From the NCBI GenBank assembly GCA_016025055.1, contig CP065590.1, forward strand, positions 3,162,001-3,226,000: 64,000 nt of DNA, read 5' to 3'. Position numbers and translations under genes: made by a program. The notes beneath the pieces are model-generated. The model had not been told where the DNA came from. It saw only the letters and a list, made by a program, of their open reading frames with translations, and made no database searches. This document shows, one piece after another, positions 30,001-38,260 of this stretch (position 1 is its first letter; each line of letters opens with the position of its first letter). This DNA comes from Chryseobacterium indologenes (GTDB taxonomy: Bacteria > Bacteroidota > Bacteroidia > Flavobacteriales > Weeksellaceae).

Positions 30001-30606
30001 TGGAGTACAGGTGCTACGACTCAAACGATAACAGTGAACACTGCCGGAACCTATTCTGTAACGATTAGTAACGGGGTATGTTCTCAGGTATTCTCAGCCC
30101 AGCTGATTAACCCTGATTTACCACAGTTTACCAATGTTGTTTATGAAAACCATGTTCTTACGCTTACGGCAAGTAATCCAACTAACGGAACACTGGAATA
30201 TTCTATTGATGGAGGGCTGACATGGCAACCGTCCAATATATTTACCGGACTCCTTAATAATACCAACTATCGTTTAATGGTAAGGGTTAAAGATGCCAAA
30301 TGCGGAACTTCACTTGATTACTTTACATTAATTATCAATAATGCGATTACCCCTAATATGGATGGCATCAATGATACGATAGATTTTACGGGAATCAGCG
30401 GATATAAGAACTTTGCAGCTTCTATTTTCGACAGATATGGTGCAGAAGTCTTTAAGGCTACAAGGAATGATGCCGTCTGGAGAGGATCGCTAAGAGGTTC
30501 GAATTTGCCTACCGGTACCTATTGGTATAGAGTACAGTGGGAAAACCCGGCAAGTAAAAGGCTTGAGGAACGCTCAGGTTGGATACTCCTGAAAAATAGA
30601 AACTAA
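27016..30606 (+). CDS. Choice-of-anchor L / T9SS type B sorting protein, copy 2
   Basis: 1196 residues, intact. Signal peptide 1-25 (ending CFALAQ), then RAGNFIDVNALSYP. The anchor L domain (about 45-300) carries RSWGYFNKATTNFPF, EFDFVAASTE and FASKEYQ. The middle is longer than in copies 1 and 3: it has extra Ig/PKD-like modules of the type VTCTTPQVTLNASASV...INWTTTGGTIVSGG, present twice, and three KICxGESVTLTATGG modules. The C-terminal type B sorting domain starts at about residue 1108 (AITPNMDGINDTIDF to GWILLKNRN). The extra modules look like internal duplications. A surface or adhesive role is inferred from architecture. Confidence 0.9.
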   Translation: MLNRRTENLFLALFFAFVGCFALAQNRERTAVAVKPTAASMRAGNFIDVNALSYPESSYNITQLVKDVLISGGGCATSNVSNVTVSPNLQPTNQNRSWGYFNKATTNFPFSKGIILSTGYAYKAGNTNYPDLSDALGTGGDNDLAAALNIPATDLRDATYIEFDFVAASTEITFRYLFASKEYQQNFPCTITDGFALLLKKVGDPTYTNLAILPGTAGPVSVTNIHPAYPNCGPKNEAYYGGTNTAQIETNFNGRTIPLTAKATVVPGQTYHFKMVLADYQDPNFDSAVFLEAGSFDIGVKILDPAGVQLPASVNMCDNTPQTFTASVQAPNVTYQWFLNNNPINGAVNASYTATQPGVYSVKVYVPGNSCPGEATVTVVGGTSPTVQNATLTACYAAGNATFNLQSAQGSISTTPGAVFSYYATLADANAGNTNTIPNPTAYPSPGGQTVYVRVRNGFCAKVAELQLIKAPQMTGSIVPPVELTCTNSQITLDASASVYPAGATFNWTTTGGNIVSGGNTLNPVINAPGTYTLTITKTYQPGDVTCTAVANVTVTGDSAPPNTGLTATKIKICKGESVTLTATGGVTYNWGGGLTGTGNTQTVSPTVTTTYTVTAVGANGCVSQNPGTITIEVSEPFTAQNAILHKCYQPGLVYDLTEAQPQITTATGTITFVYYVNQADANAANGNFIANPTSYSPPGGNQTIFVLVSNGGCSYVVSLQLLRTAETTLTIAAPQTVTCTTPQVTLNASASVVPPGSTINWTTTGGTIVSGGTTLSPVVSAGGTYTLTVTNVSQPGNLSCTYTTNVTVQEDRVVPVAALVSSQPRICEGESVTLTASGGATYNWGNGLTGNGNTQVVSPTNTTVYTVFAVGANGCISATPATVTVQVGPPVAGIAASKTKICAGESVTLTATGGITYNWVGLTGNGNTQVVTPPVGTTTYSVYALGGNGCSSLAPATISIEVVPAIVSTLKDVYACAGDNAVLDAGPGVNYTYLWSTGATTQTITVNTAGTYSVTISNGVCSQVFSAQLINPDLPQFTNVVYENHVLTLTASNPTNGTLEYSIDGGLTWQPSNIFTGLLNNTNYRLMVRVKDAKCGTSLDYFTLIINNAITPNMDGINDTIDFTGISGYKNFAASIFDRYGAEVFKATRNDAVWRGSLRGSNLPTGTYWYRVQWENPASKRLEERSGWILLKNRN

Positions 30607-30632
30607 ATCAGTATTAAAATATAAAAACAATA

Positions 30633-30662
30633 ACAAAATCTTTCAGAAATGAAAGATTTTGT
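30633..30662 (+). terminator. 12-bp hairpin after copy 2
   Basis: ACAAAATCTTTC / GAAAGATTTTGT with a six-base loop, 26 bases after the stop. It lacks a clean T tract, so it is a probable but imperfect terminator. Confidence 0.6.
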
Positions 30663-30726
30663 GGTTTAAAAAGTAAACCATTCTCTATTTTTATGATTTG
30701 GATAGGAGGCTGATGTATTTGACATA

Positions 30727-30954
30727 ATGACTTGTTATGAGAAAATATTATCATTTTGTCTGATCCTTTTATTCGTTACGATTTTATATATACCAATTCC
30801 CTGGCGAAGGGCAACTGGAGGAGAATACGGATCAGAAATGTTCGGAAGAGCGGGAACTTTTATAGATGTTAATACCCCGGATATGACATGGTTGATGTAT
30901 ACTTTTTATACTAGAAATCAATTGCCGGAAACTATCCGGAATCTTTCATTTTAA
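30727..30954 (+). pseudogene. Truncated fourth anchor-L paralog
   Basis: A 75-codon ORF placed between copies 2 and 3. It has a hydrophobic leader (MTCYEKILSFCLILLFVTIL) and then FGRAGTFIDVNTPD, matching the RAGNFIDVNAP motif that follows the signal peptide in the three full copies. After this the similarity ends (WLMYTFYTRNQLPETI) and the frame stops. No further anchor L sequence is seen before copy 3. It is most likely a remnant of a deleted paralog; a short exported peptide cannot be excluded. Confidence 0.65.
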
Positions 30955-31052
30955 AAAAATATATATTCATGGGTTTTATTCATTAGTGCTTTATATTTTT
31001 ATTGTTTTGTTGTAAAAAAGTTAAATATGTATATGGTATATTCAAAAAAAAT

Positions 31053-31060
31053 TAAATTTG
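31053..31060 (+). promoter_or_regulatory. Bacteroidetes -7 element, TAAATTTG
   Basis: An exact TAnnTTTG match 16 bases before the ATG of copy 3, the same distance as in copies 1 and 2. No TTG is found at the ideal -33 position. Confidence 0.55.
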
Positions 31061-31076
31061 TTGAAACAAAAATATT

Positions 31077-33436
31077 ATGATAAGAAACCTACCGTTTTGT
31101 CTATTTTTTTTAGTCGTATCAACCTTCTTATTTTCACAAACACCCCAACCAAGAAAAGCTGTCAAGGAACATAAATCCTCATTATCCGCAAGGGCAGGGA
31201 ATTTCATTGATGTAAACGCTCCAGCTTATACAGAAACAACTTACAATATTGAAAAATTAGTAAAAGATGTTTTAATTTCCTCCGGAACCAATACCTGTGT
31301 GACCCCAAATGTGAGTAATGTAAAAATTACTCCTAATCATGCAGTAGGTGATGCAGACAGAGCATGGGGATATTTTAATAAAGCAACAACGAATTTTCCT
31401 TTCAAAGATGGTATTATTCTTTCAACCGGATATGCGAGGAAAGCAGGTAACAGTTTCGAAAGTTTTACCCTGGGAGATACCAATGGAGGAGGTTCTGATG
31501 CTGATTTGGCACAGGTTATCGGTGTTCAGGAAAGCAGATTGAATGATGCTGTATTGCTGGAATTTGACTTTGTACCTACTACTACTCAGATTAAATTTAA
31601 TTACTTAATTGCATCTGAAGAATATACCGGTTCTTTTCCCTGTACCTTTGCAGATGCTTTTGCAATTTTGTTGAGGCCTACATCGGGAGGACCTTATGTA
31701 AATATGGCAGTACTGCCCAATTCAGCAGGGCCTGTAAGTATTACCAATATTCACCCTGCAGTACCGGGATCATGTGCTGCTGTTAACGAACAGTATTTCG
31801 GAGGGTACAATACCGCCAATATAGAAACTAATTTTAACGGAAGAACAGTGCCGCTTACTGCAACCGCTACTGTAACGGCAGGGCAGCAATATCACTTTAA
31901 AATGGTGATTGCAGATTATAGTGACCATAATTACGACTCTGCTGTATTTTTAGAAGGTGGATCATTTAATATAGGGGTAGAACTTTTAGATCCTAGTGGT
32001 GCGCAATTACCTTCTGATATCAATGTTTGTGACAATGTACCTCAGGTAATCACAGCATCTGTAAGCGATCCGAACTTAGTATATCAGTGGTTTCTTAACG
32101 GAACTCTTGTTCCTGGAGCCAATACCAATACAATTACGGCTACACAACCGGGAACATATACTATTGAAGTAAGCGTTCCGGGGAACCCCTGTCCCGGTAA
32201 GGCCAGTATAGAAATTCACGGAGGATTTACGCCTCAGGCCAACGATGCAACATTGCTTTTGTGTACGACTCCTGATATAACAACTTTTGATCTGGAAGCC
32301 GTAAAGCCGTCGATCAGTACAACGGCAGGAGCGGTTTTCAAATTTTATGAAAACCAGGCTGATGCTACTGCACAAAATAATAACTACATTCAAAATTTAT
32401 TGAATTATAATGGTAATGACGGACAGATTCTGTACGTTGTCGTTTCGAACGGTGGGTTCTGTAGCAAAATGGTAGAACTTAAATTATTAAAAGAAGCAAC
32501 GCCGACGGCAAAATTGAAAACTTCCAAAATAAAAATCTGTCCCGGCGAATCTGTAACGCTTAGTGCTGAGGGAGGGAATACCTATTTGTGGAGTAACTTT
32601 TCAGGAACAGCAGATACCCAAACGGTTACTTTGTATCAGACCACGGTATTCACCGTGTATGCCATAGGAACAAAAGGTTGTAAATCTTTGAATCCTGCTA
32701 CGATCAGAATAGAAGTCACTCCGGAAATTACTTCTCCTTTAACGGATGTTGAAATGTGCGTAGGAGATATCGTTACCCTGGATGCCGGAGCTGGTCCCAA
32801 TTATAAGTACCTATGGAGTACAGGAGCTACTACCCAGAAGATCAATGTAGACCAATGGGGAATTTATACAGTGGAAATTGATAATGGCATCTGTAAAAAG
32901 GTTTTCCCTGTAAAAGTGATGGCTGCCGCAAGGCCTTATGTTACAGCAGTAGATTATCAAAGTTCTAAAAGACGCTGACGGTTATTGCCGAAAACCCTCC
33001 GATGAATAATACACCAAGTACTTTGGAATATTCTATTGATAATGGAGTTACCTGGCAACAGTCTAATATATTTGCCAATCTTTTAGATAATCTGAACTAC
33101 ACTATCTTAGTAAGAAGAGTAGGAACACATTGTGTAGGAACTTTTGATTTCTTTACACTGCAAATTAATAATATCATTACCCCGAACAACGATGGGATCA
33201 ATGATGTGCTGGATCTCACTTCTCTTGGACAGTTTAAAAACTTTACGGGTTTAGTATTTGACCGTTATGGTGTAGAGATATACAGATTCTCAAAAGACAA
33301 CCCAATCTGGGATGGAAGTGTGGCAGGTAAGAAGCTCCCTACAGCGACCTATTGGTACAAGTTTAATTTTGAGTATCCGAAATCCAAAACCCAGATGAAC
33401 TGGTCCGGATGGATTATGCTGAAGAACAGAGAATAA
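31077..33436 (+). CDS. Choice-of-anchor L / T9SS type B sorting protein, copy 3 (one frameshift)
   Basis: About 786 residues after correction. Signal peptide 1-20 (ending TFLFSQ), then RAGNFIDVNAPAY. The anchor L domain (about 42-300) has RAWGYFNKATTNFPF, EFDFVPTTTQ and IASEEYTG. Ig-like and KICPGESVTLSAEGG modules follow in the same order as copy 1. The frame breaks at 32967-32970 (A4): adding one A turns SSKRR-stop into SSKKTLTVIAENPP, continuing into 33002-33436. The type B C-terminal domain starts near residue 698 (IITPNNDGINDVLDL, FDRYGVEIY, GWIMLKNRE). It resembles copy 1 in length and domain order more than copy 2. Confidence 0.85.
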
Positions 33437-33454
33437 ACAGGATATGTGAAAAAT

Positions 33455-33493
33455 AAATTAAAGCCTTTCAACTCAGTTGAAAGGCTTTAATTT
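33455..33493. terminator. Bidirectional terminator between copy 3 and rsmA
   Basis: TTAAAGCCTTTCAAC / GTTGAAAGGCTTTAA, a 15-bp perfect stem with loop TCA, with A's before and T's after. It sits between convergent genes. Confidence 0.85.
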
Positions 33494-33553
33494 TATATGA
33501 TTAAACAGTTCTTACTTCCCTTTAGGAAATTCCTGATGAAGAACCTTTATACT

Positions 33554-34324
33554 TTATGGATTTTCTTTCCAGAGGTTGGCGAAATGGATAAAGTCTGATA
33601 CGCTAAGTTCTTCCGCTCTTTTATCTAAAAACTCGTGTCCCTTTAATGCTTCAGGAATATTTAAAATTTTTAGGGCATTAGAAAGTTTTTTTCTTCTCTG
33701 GTTGAAACCTGCCTTTACAATCTGCTTAAAGAGAACCTCATTACCTGCAAGACCTTCTTTTGGATTTCTGGTCAGTCTGATCACTCCCGATTTTACTTTA
33801 GGAGGAGGATTGAAGACGTTTTCATGTACCGTAAACATATAAGAAACGTCATAATAGGCCTGTATCAGTACGGAAAGAATACCATAGTCTTTAGTTCTTG
33901 GTACTGCAGCAGTTCTTTCAGCAACTTCCTTCTGGAACATACCAACCATTTCCGGGATGAGTTCATAATGGTCAACGATCTTGAATAAGATCTGGGAAGA
34001 AATATTATAGGGGAAATTACCGATAATGGCAATCTGCTCCTTTCCGATAAAATTAAAGTCCTGCTTCAGAAAATCTCCTACAAAAGTATTTTCCGTAACC
34101 TTTGAATAATTTTTTTTCAGATATTCGATGGACTCTGTATCGATTTCAGCCAGGTAAATGTTCTGATCTTTTTCCAGCAGATATTTGGTAAGAACTCCCA
34201 TTCCGGGACCAACTTCCATAATGTTATTATAGTTCTCAAAACTAAGACCTTCTACAATTTTTCTTGCGATGTTTTCATCTGTCAGAAAGTGCTGGCCGAG
34301 ATGTTTTTTTGCTTTTACACTCAA
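33554..34324 (-). CDS. rsmA: 16S rRNA (adenine1518-N6/adenine1519-N6)-dimethyltransferase
   Basis: KsgA, 256 residues. It dimethylates two adjacent adenosines in the last helix of 16S rRNA during small-subunit maturation. The start KKHLGQHFL is typical. The SAM-binding motif I is EVGPGMGVLTKYLL, and the catalytic motif IV is NFPYNISSQIL. NPPPKVKSGVIRL and FNQRRKKLSNAL are conserved C-terminal blocks. Normal length. It is divergent from ftsX (91-base gap). Confidence 0.95.
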   Translation of the reverse strand: MSVKAKKHLGQHFLTDENIARKIVEGLSFENYNNIMEVGPGMGVLTKYLLEKDQNIYLAEIDTESIEYLKKNYSKVTENTFVGDFLKQDFNFIGKEQIAIIGNFPYNISSQILFKIVDHYELIPEMVGMFQKEVAERTAAVPRTKDYGILSVLIQAYYDVSYMFTVHENVFNPPPKVKSGVIRLTRNPKEGLAGNEVLFKQIVKAGFNQRRKKLSNALKILNIPEALKGHEFLDKRAEELSVSDFIHFANLWKENP

Positions 34325-34415
34325 GGTTTTTTATGATTTTATTAACAATGATTTTCTTTATTTCGTCCCAAATTTCGGAAGATTTTTTCTATTTTAGCCA
34401 AAAATTTTAATATTA

Positions 34416-35315
34416 ATGGCTAAATCTGTAGATGAGTTTAATAAGAAAAGGCTTCGGTCCAGCAATATTACAGTAGTGATAAGTATTGCCTTAGTGTTAT
34501 TTTTGTTAGGGTTAATGGGGCTTATTTTAATCAATGCCCAAAAGTATTCTGACTATATCAAAGAGCAGTTGGTGGTGAACGCCTACTTTGATGAAAATTA
34601 TGACGCTAAAGATTCTGTAAAAATTGCAAAACTAGAGGAAGAAACTTTTAAAAAGATCCAGACGTTAGCTCCTGTAAAAAAAGCAACCTATATTTCAAGA
34701 AGTATGGCTGCCAAGGAAGCCAAGAAAAGTATGGGAATCGATAGCGATGCGTTATTTGAAGAAAATATTTTCCCTTCGTCCATCGAAGTTGCTTTGAAAC
34801 CGGAATATGTTGACCCGACCAAAATTGATGAAGCAATCAAAGTCATCAAGTCCGTTCCGGGAATTATTGATGTGAAGAATGACAGCACGCTGATGGTAGA
34901 CGTTTACAATAACCTGAGCAGGATCTTAAAATGGATCTTAGGGTTTTCTATCCTGTTTTTAGTATTGGCTGTCGTATTGATTAATAATTCAATCCGTCTG
35001 AAAATATTCTCCAAGAGATTTATTATTAAAACAATGCAGCTTGTGGGAGCAAAAAGAAGATTTATTCTTAAACCTTTCATTATCGAAGCCGTTGTTTTAG
35101 GAGCAATTGGATCAGTAATAGGTCTTTTGGCATTATTCGGTGTTTGGTATTACTTTACAAATCAGATCGGATCTGCATTTGTACAGGATAACCAGCAATA
35201 TGTTTGGTTGGTGCTGCTGGTACTGGGCGTAGGTATTTTTATTACCGTCCTAAGTACTATCATTGCAACATGGAGATTCTTAAAATCAAACGTTGACGAT
35301 TTATATTACTCTTAA
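34416..35315 (+). CDS. ftsX: Cell division protein FtsX (ABC permease)
   Basis: 299 residues. An N-terminal helix (about 20-42) is followed by a periplasmic domain (about 43-170, with the SVPGIIDVKND stretch) and three more helices (about 172-195, 222-248 and 262-288), the FtsX topology. With FtsE it regulates peptidoglycan hydrolases at the septum. It heads the conserved ftsX–DUF3098–uppP–truB series; the next gene starts two bases after its stop. ftsE is not adjacent. Confidence 0.9.
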   Translation: MAKSVDEFNKKRLRSSNITVVISIALVLFLLGLMGLILINAQKYSDYIKEQLVVNAYFDENYDAKDSVKIAKLEEETFKKIQTLAPVKKATYISRSMAAKEAKKSMGIDSDALFEENIFPSSIEVALKPEYVDPTKIDEAIKVIKSVPGIIDVKNDSTLMVDVYNNLSRILKWILGFSILFLVLAVVLINNSIRLKIFSKRFIIKTMQLVGAKRRFILKPFIIEAVVLGAIGSVIGLLALFGVWYYFTNQIGSAFVQDNQQYVWLVLLVLGVGIFITVLSTIIATWRFLKSNVDDLYYS

Positions 35316-35317
35316 CA

Positions 35318-35614
35318 ATGAGCAAAAAAACAAATAATTTTTCCGCTTCAAATTTTGGAAATGAAGCAGAAGCACCCCAGGAAAATACCTTCTATTTCGG
35401 AAAGGAAAACTTCAAATGGATGCTGATCGGACTGGCATTTATCGTTGTAGGATTCCTCCTGATGATGGGACCTGATGCCAATACGGTAGACGGTAAATTT
35501 GATCCGAACTCATGGAATGACGATATCTTCTCAATCAGAAGAATCAGGATAGCACCTTTATTCGTTGTCATTGGATTTGTGATAGAAGTTTACGCGATCT
35601 TAAAAAGGAAATAA
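35318..35614 (+). CDS. DUF3098 membrane protein
   Basis: 98 residues with two transmembrane helices (about 32-50 and 73-92) around the loop MMGPDANTVDGKFDPNSWND. This is the DUF3098 pattern, a Bacteroidetes protein always found beside ftsX. The final KRK suggests a cytoplasmic end. It starts two bases after ftsX. Function unknown; a role in envelope or division is inferred from position. Confidence 0.87.
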   Translation: MSKKTNNFSASNFGNEAEAPQENTFYFGKENFKWMLIGLAFIVVGFLLMMGPDANTVDGKFDPNSWNDDIFSIRRIRIAPLFVVIGFVIEVYAILKRK

Positions 35615-35629
35615 AATAAAACGTATACG

Positions 35630-35689
35630 AAGAGATTAAGAGATCAGGAAATTTGGAACATTCTAAATTTCCGAGTCTCTTAATCTTTT
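35630..35689. repeat. Interrupted long hairpin inside the ftsX operon
   Basis: Outer stem AAGAGATTAAGAGA (35630-35643) pairs with TCTCTTAATCTTTT (35676-35689, one G·T pair). Inner stem GGAAATTT (35647-35654) pairs with AAATTTCC (35665-35672), with a 3/3 internal loop and a 10-base apical loop. It lies between DUF3098 and uppP. Its base ATTAAGA/TCTTAAT matches the hairpin at 56378. Confidence 0.75.
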
Positions 35690-35703
35690 ACATTTTAAAA
35701 CAT

Positions 35704-36522
35704 ATGGATTTAATCAAAGCAATTATCATTGCCATTGTAGAAGGGCTTACAGAATATCTTCCTATTTCTTCTACTGCACATATGGGATTCACAGCGAATC
35801 TTATGGGTCTGGAAGAAACAGAATTTTTAAAAATGTTTCAGGTTTCCATTCAGTTTGGAGCCATCCTTTCTGTAGTGGTAGCCTACTGGAAGAAGTTTTT
35901 TGATCTGAATAATATTAAGTTTTACTACAAACTGGCTTTTGCGGTAGTTCCCGCGTTGGTTTTGGGATATTTATTTGATGATAAAATTGAGGCTGTTCTG
36001 GGCAATCAGATTGCTATCTCTTCGGTGTTGGTACTGGGAGGGGTGGTGTTGCTTTTTGCAGATAAATGGTTTAAAAATCCTAAAATTGATGACGAAAAAG
36101 GAATTACTATCAGAAATGCTGTGACCATCGGATTTTGGCAATGTCTGGCCATGATGCCGGGAACAAGCCGTAGTGCAGCCTCGATCATCGGTGGGATGGC
36201 ACAGGGACTTACCAGGAAAGCGGCGGCTGAATTTTCATTCTTCCTCGCAGTTCCTACGATGCTGGCGGTAACGGTATATTCTGTTTTTGTTAAAACATGG
36301 GGCAAAGAAACTCCAAATCCGCAGAAAGGTTACGAAATGATTATGGCTTCACAAGATCACATCATGATTTTTGTAATAGGAAATATAGTCGCATTTATTG
36401 TCGCTTTGATTGCTATCAAGGCCTTTATTGGAGTCCTTAACAAGTATGGTTTTAAACCCTGGGGATGGTACCGTATCTTTGTGGGGGTAGCTTTGTTGAT
36501 CTATTTTTATTTTTTTAAATAA
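35704..36522 (+). CDS. uppP: Undecaprenyl-diphosphatase
   Basis: BacA-type UppP, 272 residues. It recycles undecaprenyl pyrophosphate to the monophosphate carrier needed for peptidoglycan synthesis, and overproduction gives bacitracin resistance. Signature motifs are EGLTEYLPISSTAH (13-26) and MPGTSRSAASI (about 156-166), together forming the active site. About eight transmembrane helices. I chose ATG 35704 (MDLIKAIIIAIVEG) because longer starts would run through the hairpin at 35630-35689. Confidence 0.94.
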   Translation: MDLIKAIIIAIVEGLTEYLPISSTAHMGFTANLMGLEETEFLKMFQVSIQFGAILSVVVAYWKKFFDLNNIKFYYKLAFAVVPALVLGYLFDDKIEAVLGNQIAISSVLVLGGVVLLFADKWFKNPKIDDEKGITIRNAVTIGFWQCLAMMPGTSRSAASIIGGMAQGLTRKAAAEFSFFLAVPTMLAVTVYSVFVKTWGKETPNPQKGYEMIMASQDHIMIFVIGNIVAFIVALIAIKAFIGVLNKYGFKPWGWYRIFVGVALLIYFYFFK

Positions 36523-36548
36523 GAGGTTTTTCTTTTATATCTCCACAC

Positions 36549-37248
36549 ATGACTGCTGAAGAACTGAAATCAGGATACATTTTTTTATTAGACAAGCCTT
36601 TAGACTGGACTTCCTTTCAGGCTGTCAATAAAATGAAATATAAACTTAAAAGGGAATTTGATCTTCCTAAAAAATTTAAAATAGGCCACGCCGGAACTTT
36701 AGACCCGAGAGCTACAGGACTTCTTATCGTGTGCTGTGGTAAATTCACAAAAAAAATTCCTGAGATTCAGGATGCTCCCAAAGAATACTGGACAGAGATT
36801 AAAATAGGAGTGCAGACAGAATCTTACGATACCGAGAAACCGGAAATTCTTCATCAGGATATTGCCCATATTTCGGAAGAACATGTGACGGAGGCTTTAG
36901 AAAAATTCGTAGGAGAGATTGAGCAAAAGCCGCCAATTTATTCCGCTATTAAAATTGACGGTGAAAGAGCCTATAATCTGGCCAGAGCCGGAGAGGAAGT
37001 AGAAATGAAGTCCAGAAAAACAACCATTTACTATATCCGGGGTATTAAAATAGATTTTCCTTTGATAAGCTTTACGGTGGGATGTGCAAAAGGTACGTAC
37101 ATCAGAAGCCTTGCTCATGATATAGGACAGGAATTGGGAGTAGGGGGCTTACCTGACGCAATTGAGACGTACCAAAATCGGTGATTACGCCATTGAAGAT
37201 GCTACAGACCAGTTTTTAAATAATGATTACAGATTCGAAGGTTTATAA
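36549..37248 (+). CDS. truB: tRNA pseudouridine-55 synthase (one frameshift)
   Basis: TruB makes pseudouridine 55 in the T loop of tRNAs. KPLDWTSFQAVNKMK is the start block, and GHAGTLDPRATGLL contains the catalytic aspartate. Then come QKPPIYSAIKIDGERAYNLAR and CAKGTYIRSLAHDIG. The first frame ends at 37184 with GGLPDAIETYQNR. Removing one G from the G5 run at 37143-37147 gives VGAYLTQLRRTKIGDYAIED, the usual C-terminal sequence, to the stop at 37246-37248. About 232 residues corrected. It follows uppP by 26 bases, and rluF follows by 29. Confidence 0.92.
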
Positions 37249-37277
37249 AAAAATAATCGATCGTATTACAGAGACTA

Positions 37278-38000
37278 ATGGAAAAGACACGTATCAATAA
37301 ATATTTATCAGAAGTTGGCTACTGTTCAAGAAGAGCAGCAGATAAACTTTTGGAAGAAGGAAGGATCAAAATAAACGGAAAAATTCCTGAGCTGGGAACA
37401 AAAGTATCCGATGAGGATCTTGTAGAAGTAGACGGAAAACCAATCAGAGAACAGCAGGAAAAACCTGTATATATCGCTTTTAATAAACCTGTAGGGATTG
37501 TTTGTACTACGGATACAAAACGTGAAAAAAATAATATTGTAGATTATATTAATCATCCTCAAAGAATTTTTCCGATCGGAAGGCTCGATAAACCCAGTGA
37601 AGGCTTGATTCTTTTAACAAGTGACGGTGATATCGTTAATAAAATTCTGCGTGCCCGGAATAATCATGAGAAAGAATATCTTGTAAGGGTAGACAAACCT
37701 CTTACACCAAGATTTTTGGAAAAGATGAGAAACGGGGTTCCTATTTTGGATACGGTAACCAGGAAGTGCGAGGTCGAGAAAATTGATGAAATGAATTTCA
37801 GAATCATCCTTACACAAGGGCTAAACAGGCAGATCCGTAGAATGTGTGAATATCTCGGATATGAAGTGAAAAAGCTGAAAAGAATCCGTATCATGAATAT
37901 TAAACTTGATCTTCCCATCGGTAAATGGAGAGACCTTACGGAAGAAGAACTGAATACTTTAAACAGTCTTCTTACAGACTCCAGTAAAACATTCGATTAA
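37278..38000 (+). CDS. rluF: 23S rRNA pseudouridine synthase, RluF type
   Basis: 240 residues. An N-terminal S4 RNA-binding domain ([21 protein letters not shown], about 4-60) is followed by the RsuA/RluB/RluE/RluF catalytic domain, with the catalytic Asp in [18 protein letters not shown] and the block [19 protein letters not shown]. The family and fold are firm; the specific 2604 target (RluF rather than RluB) is inferred from overall character. It ends the run of genes that starts at ftsX, with a terminator after it. Confidence 0.82.
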   Translation: MEKTRINKYLSEVGYCSRRAADKLLEEGRIKINGKIPELGTKVSDEDLVEVDGKPIREQQEKPVYIAFNKPVGIVCTTDTKREKNNIVDYINHPQRIFPIGRLDKPSEGLILLTSDGDIVNKILRARNNHEKEYLVRVDKPLTPRFLEKMRNGVPILDTVTRKCEVEKIDEMNFRIILTQGLNRQIRRMCEYLGYEVKKLKRIRIMNIKLDLPIGKWRDLTEEELNTLNSLLTDSSKTFD

Positions 38001-38027
38001 TGTTATATAATTAGCAACCTATATATG

Positions 38028-38058
38028 ATAAGCAGGAATATTTTCCTGCTTATTTTTT
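38028..38058 (+). terminator. Rho-independent terminator after rluF
   Basis: ATAAGCAGGAA / TTCCTGCTTAT, an 11-bp stem with a four-base loop, then a T tract. Confidence 0.85.
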
Positions 38059-38220
38059 ATAGTCTGTACTGAATGTATCTGTTGTTATGAGGTGATTCCT
38101 GTTTTTGTTTACTCGATATAGAATGAAAAGTTTAAACATTCAGGTATCAATATTCCAGGCTTTTAATTTTGAAACCTCAATTAAATATTCACTATTTTGT
38201 GTAATATTTTCGTTGTTTTA

Positions 38221-38254
38221 CAATTATTTGTTATTTTTATAAAACAAATAATTG
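38221..38254. promoter_or_regulatory. 12-bp inverted repeat just upstream of a lipoprotein gene
   Basis: CAATTATTTGTT (38221-38232) and AACAAATAATTG (38243-38254) are exact complements, separated by 10 bases and ending six bases before the ATG at 38261. The placement suggests a dimeric repressor operator or a 5'-end RNA hairpin covering the start. Confidence 0.6.
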
Positions 38255-38260
38255 AAAACC

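Noticed and set aside
30704..30709. AGGAGG upstream of the truncated paralog as a Shine-Dalgarno site
   Set aside because: It is 17 bases from the ATG, too far, and this phylum rarely uses Shine-Dalgarno sequences; judged chance.
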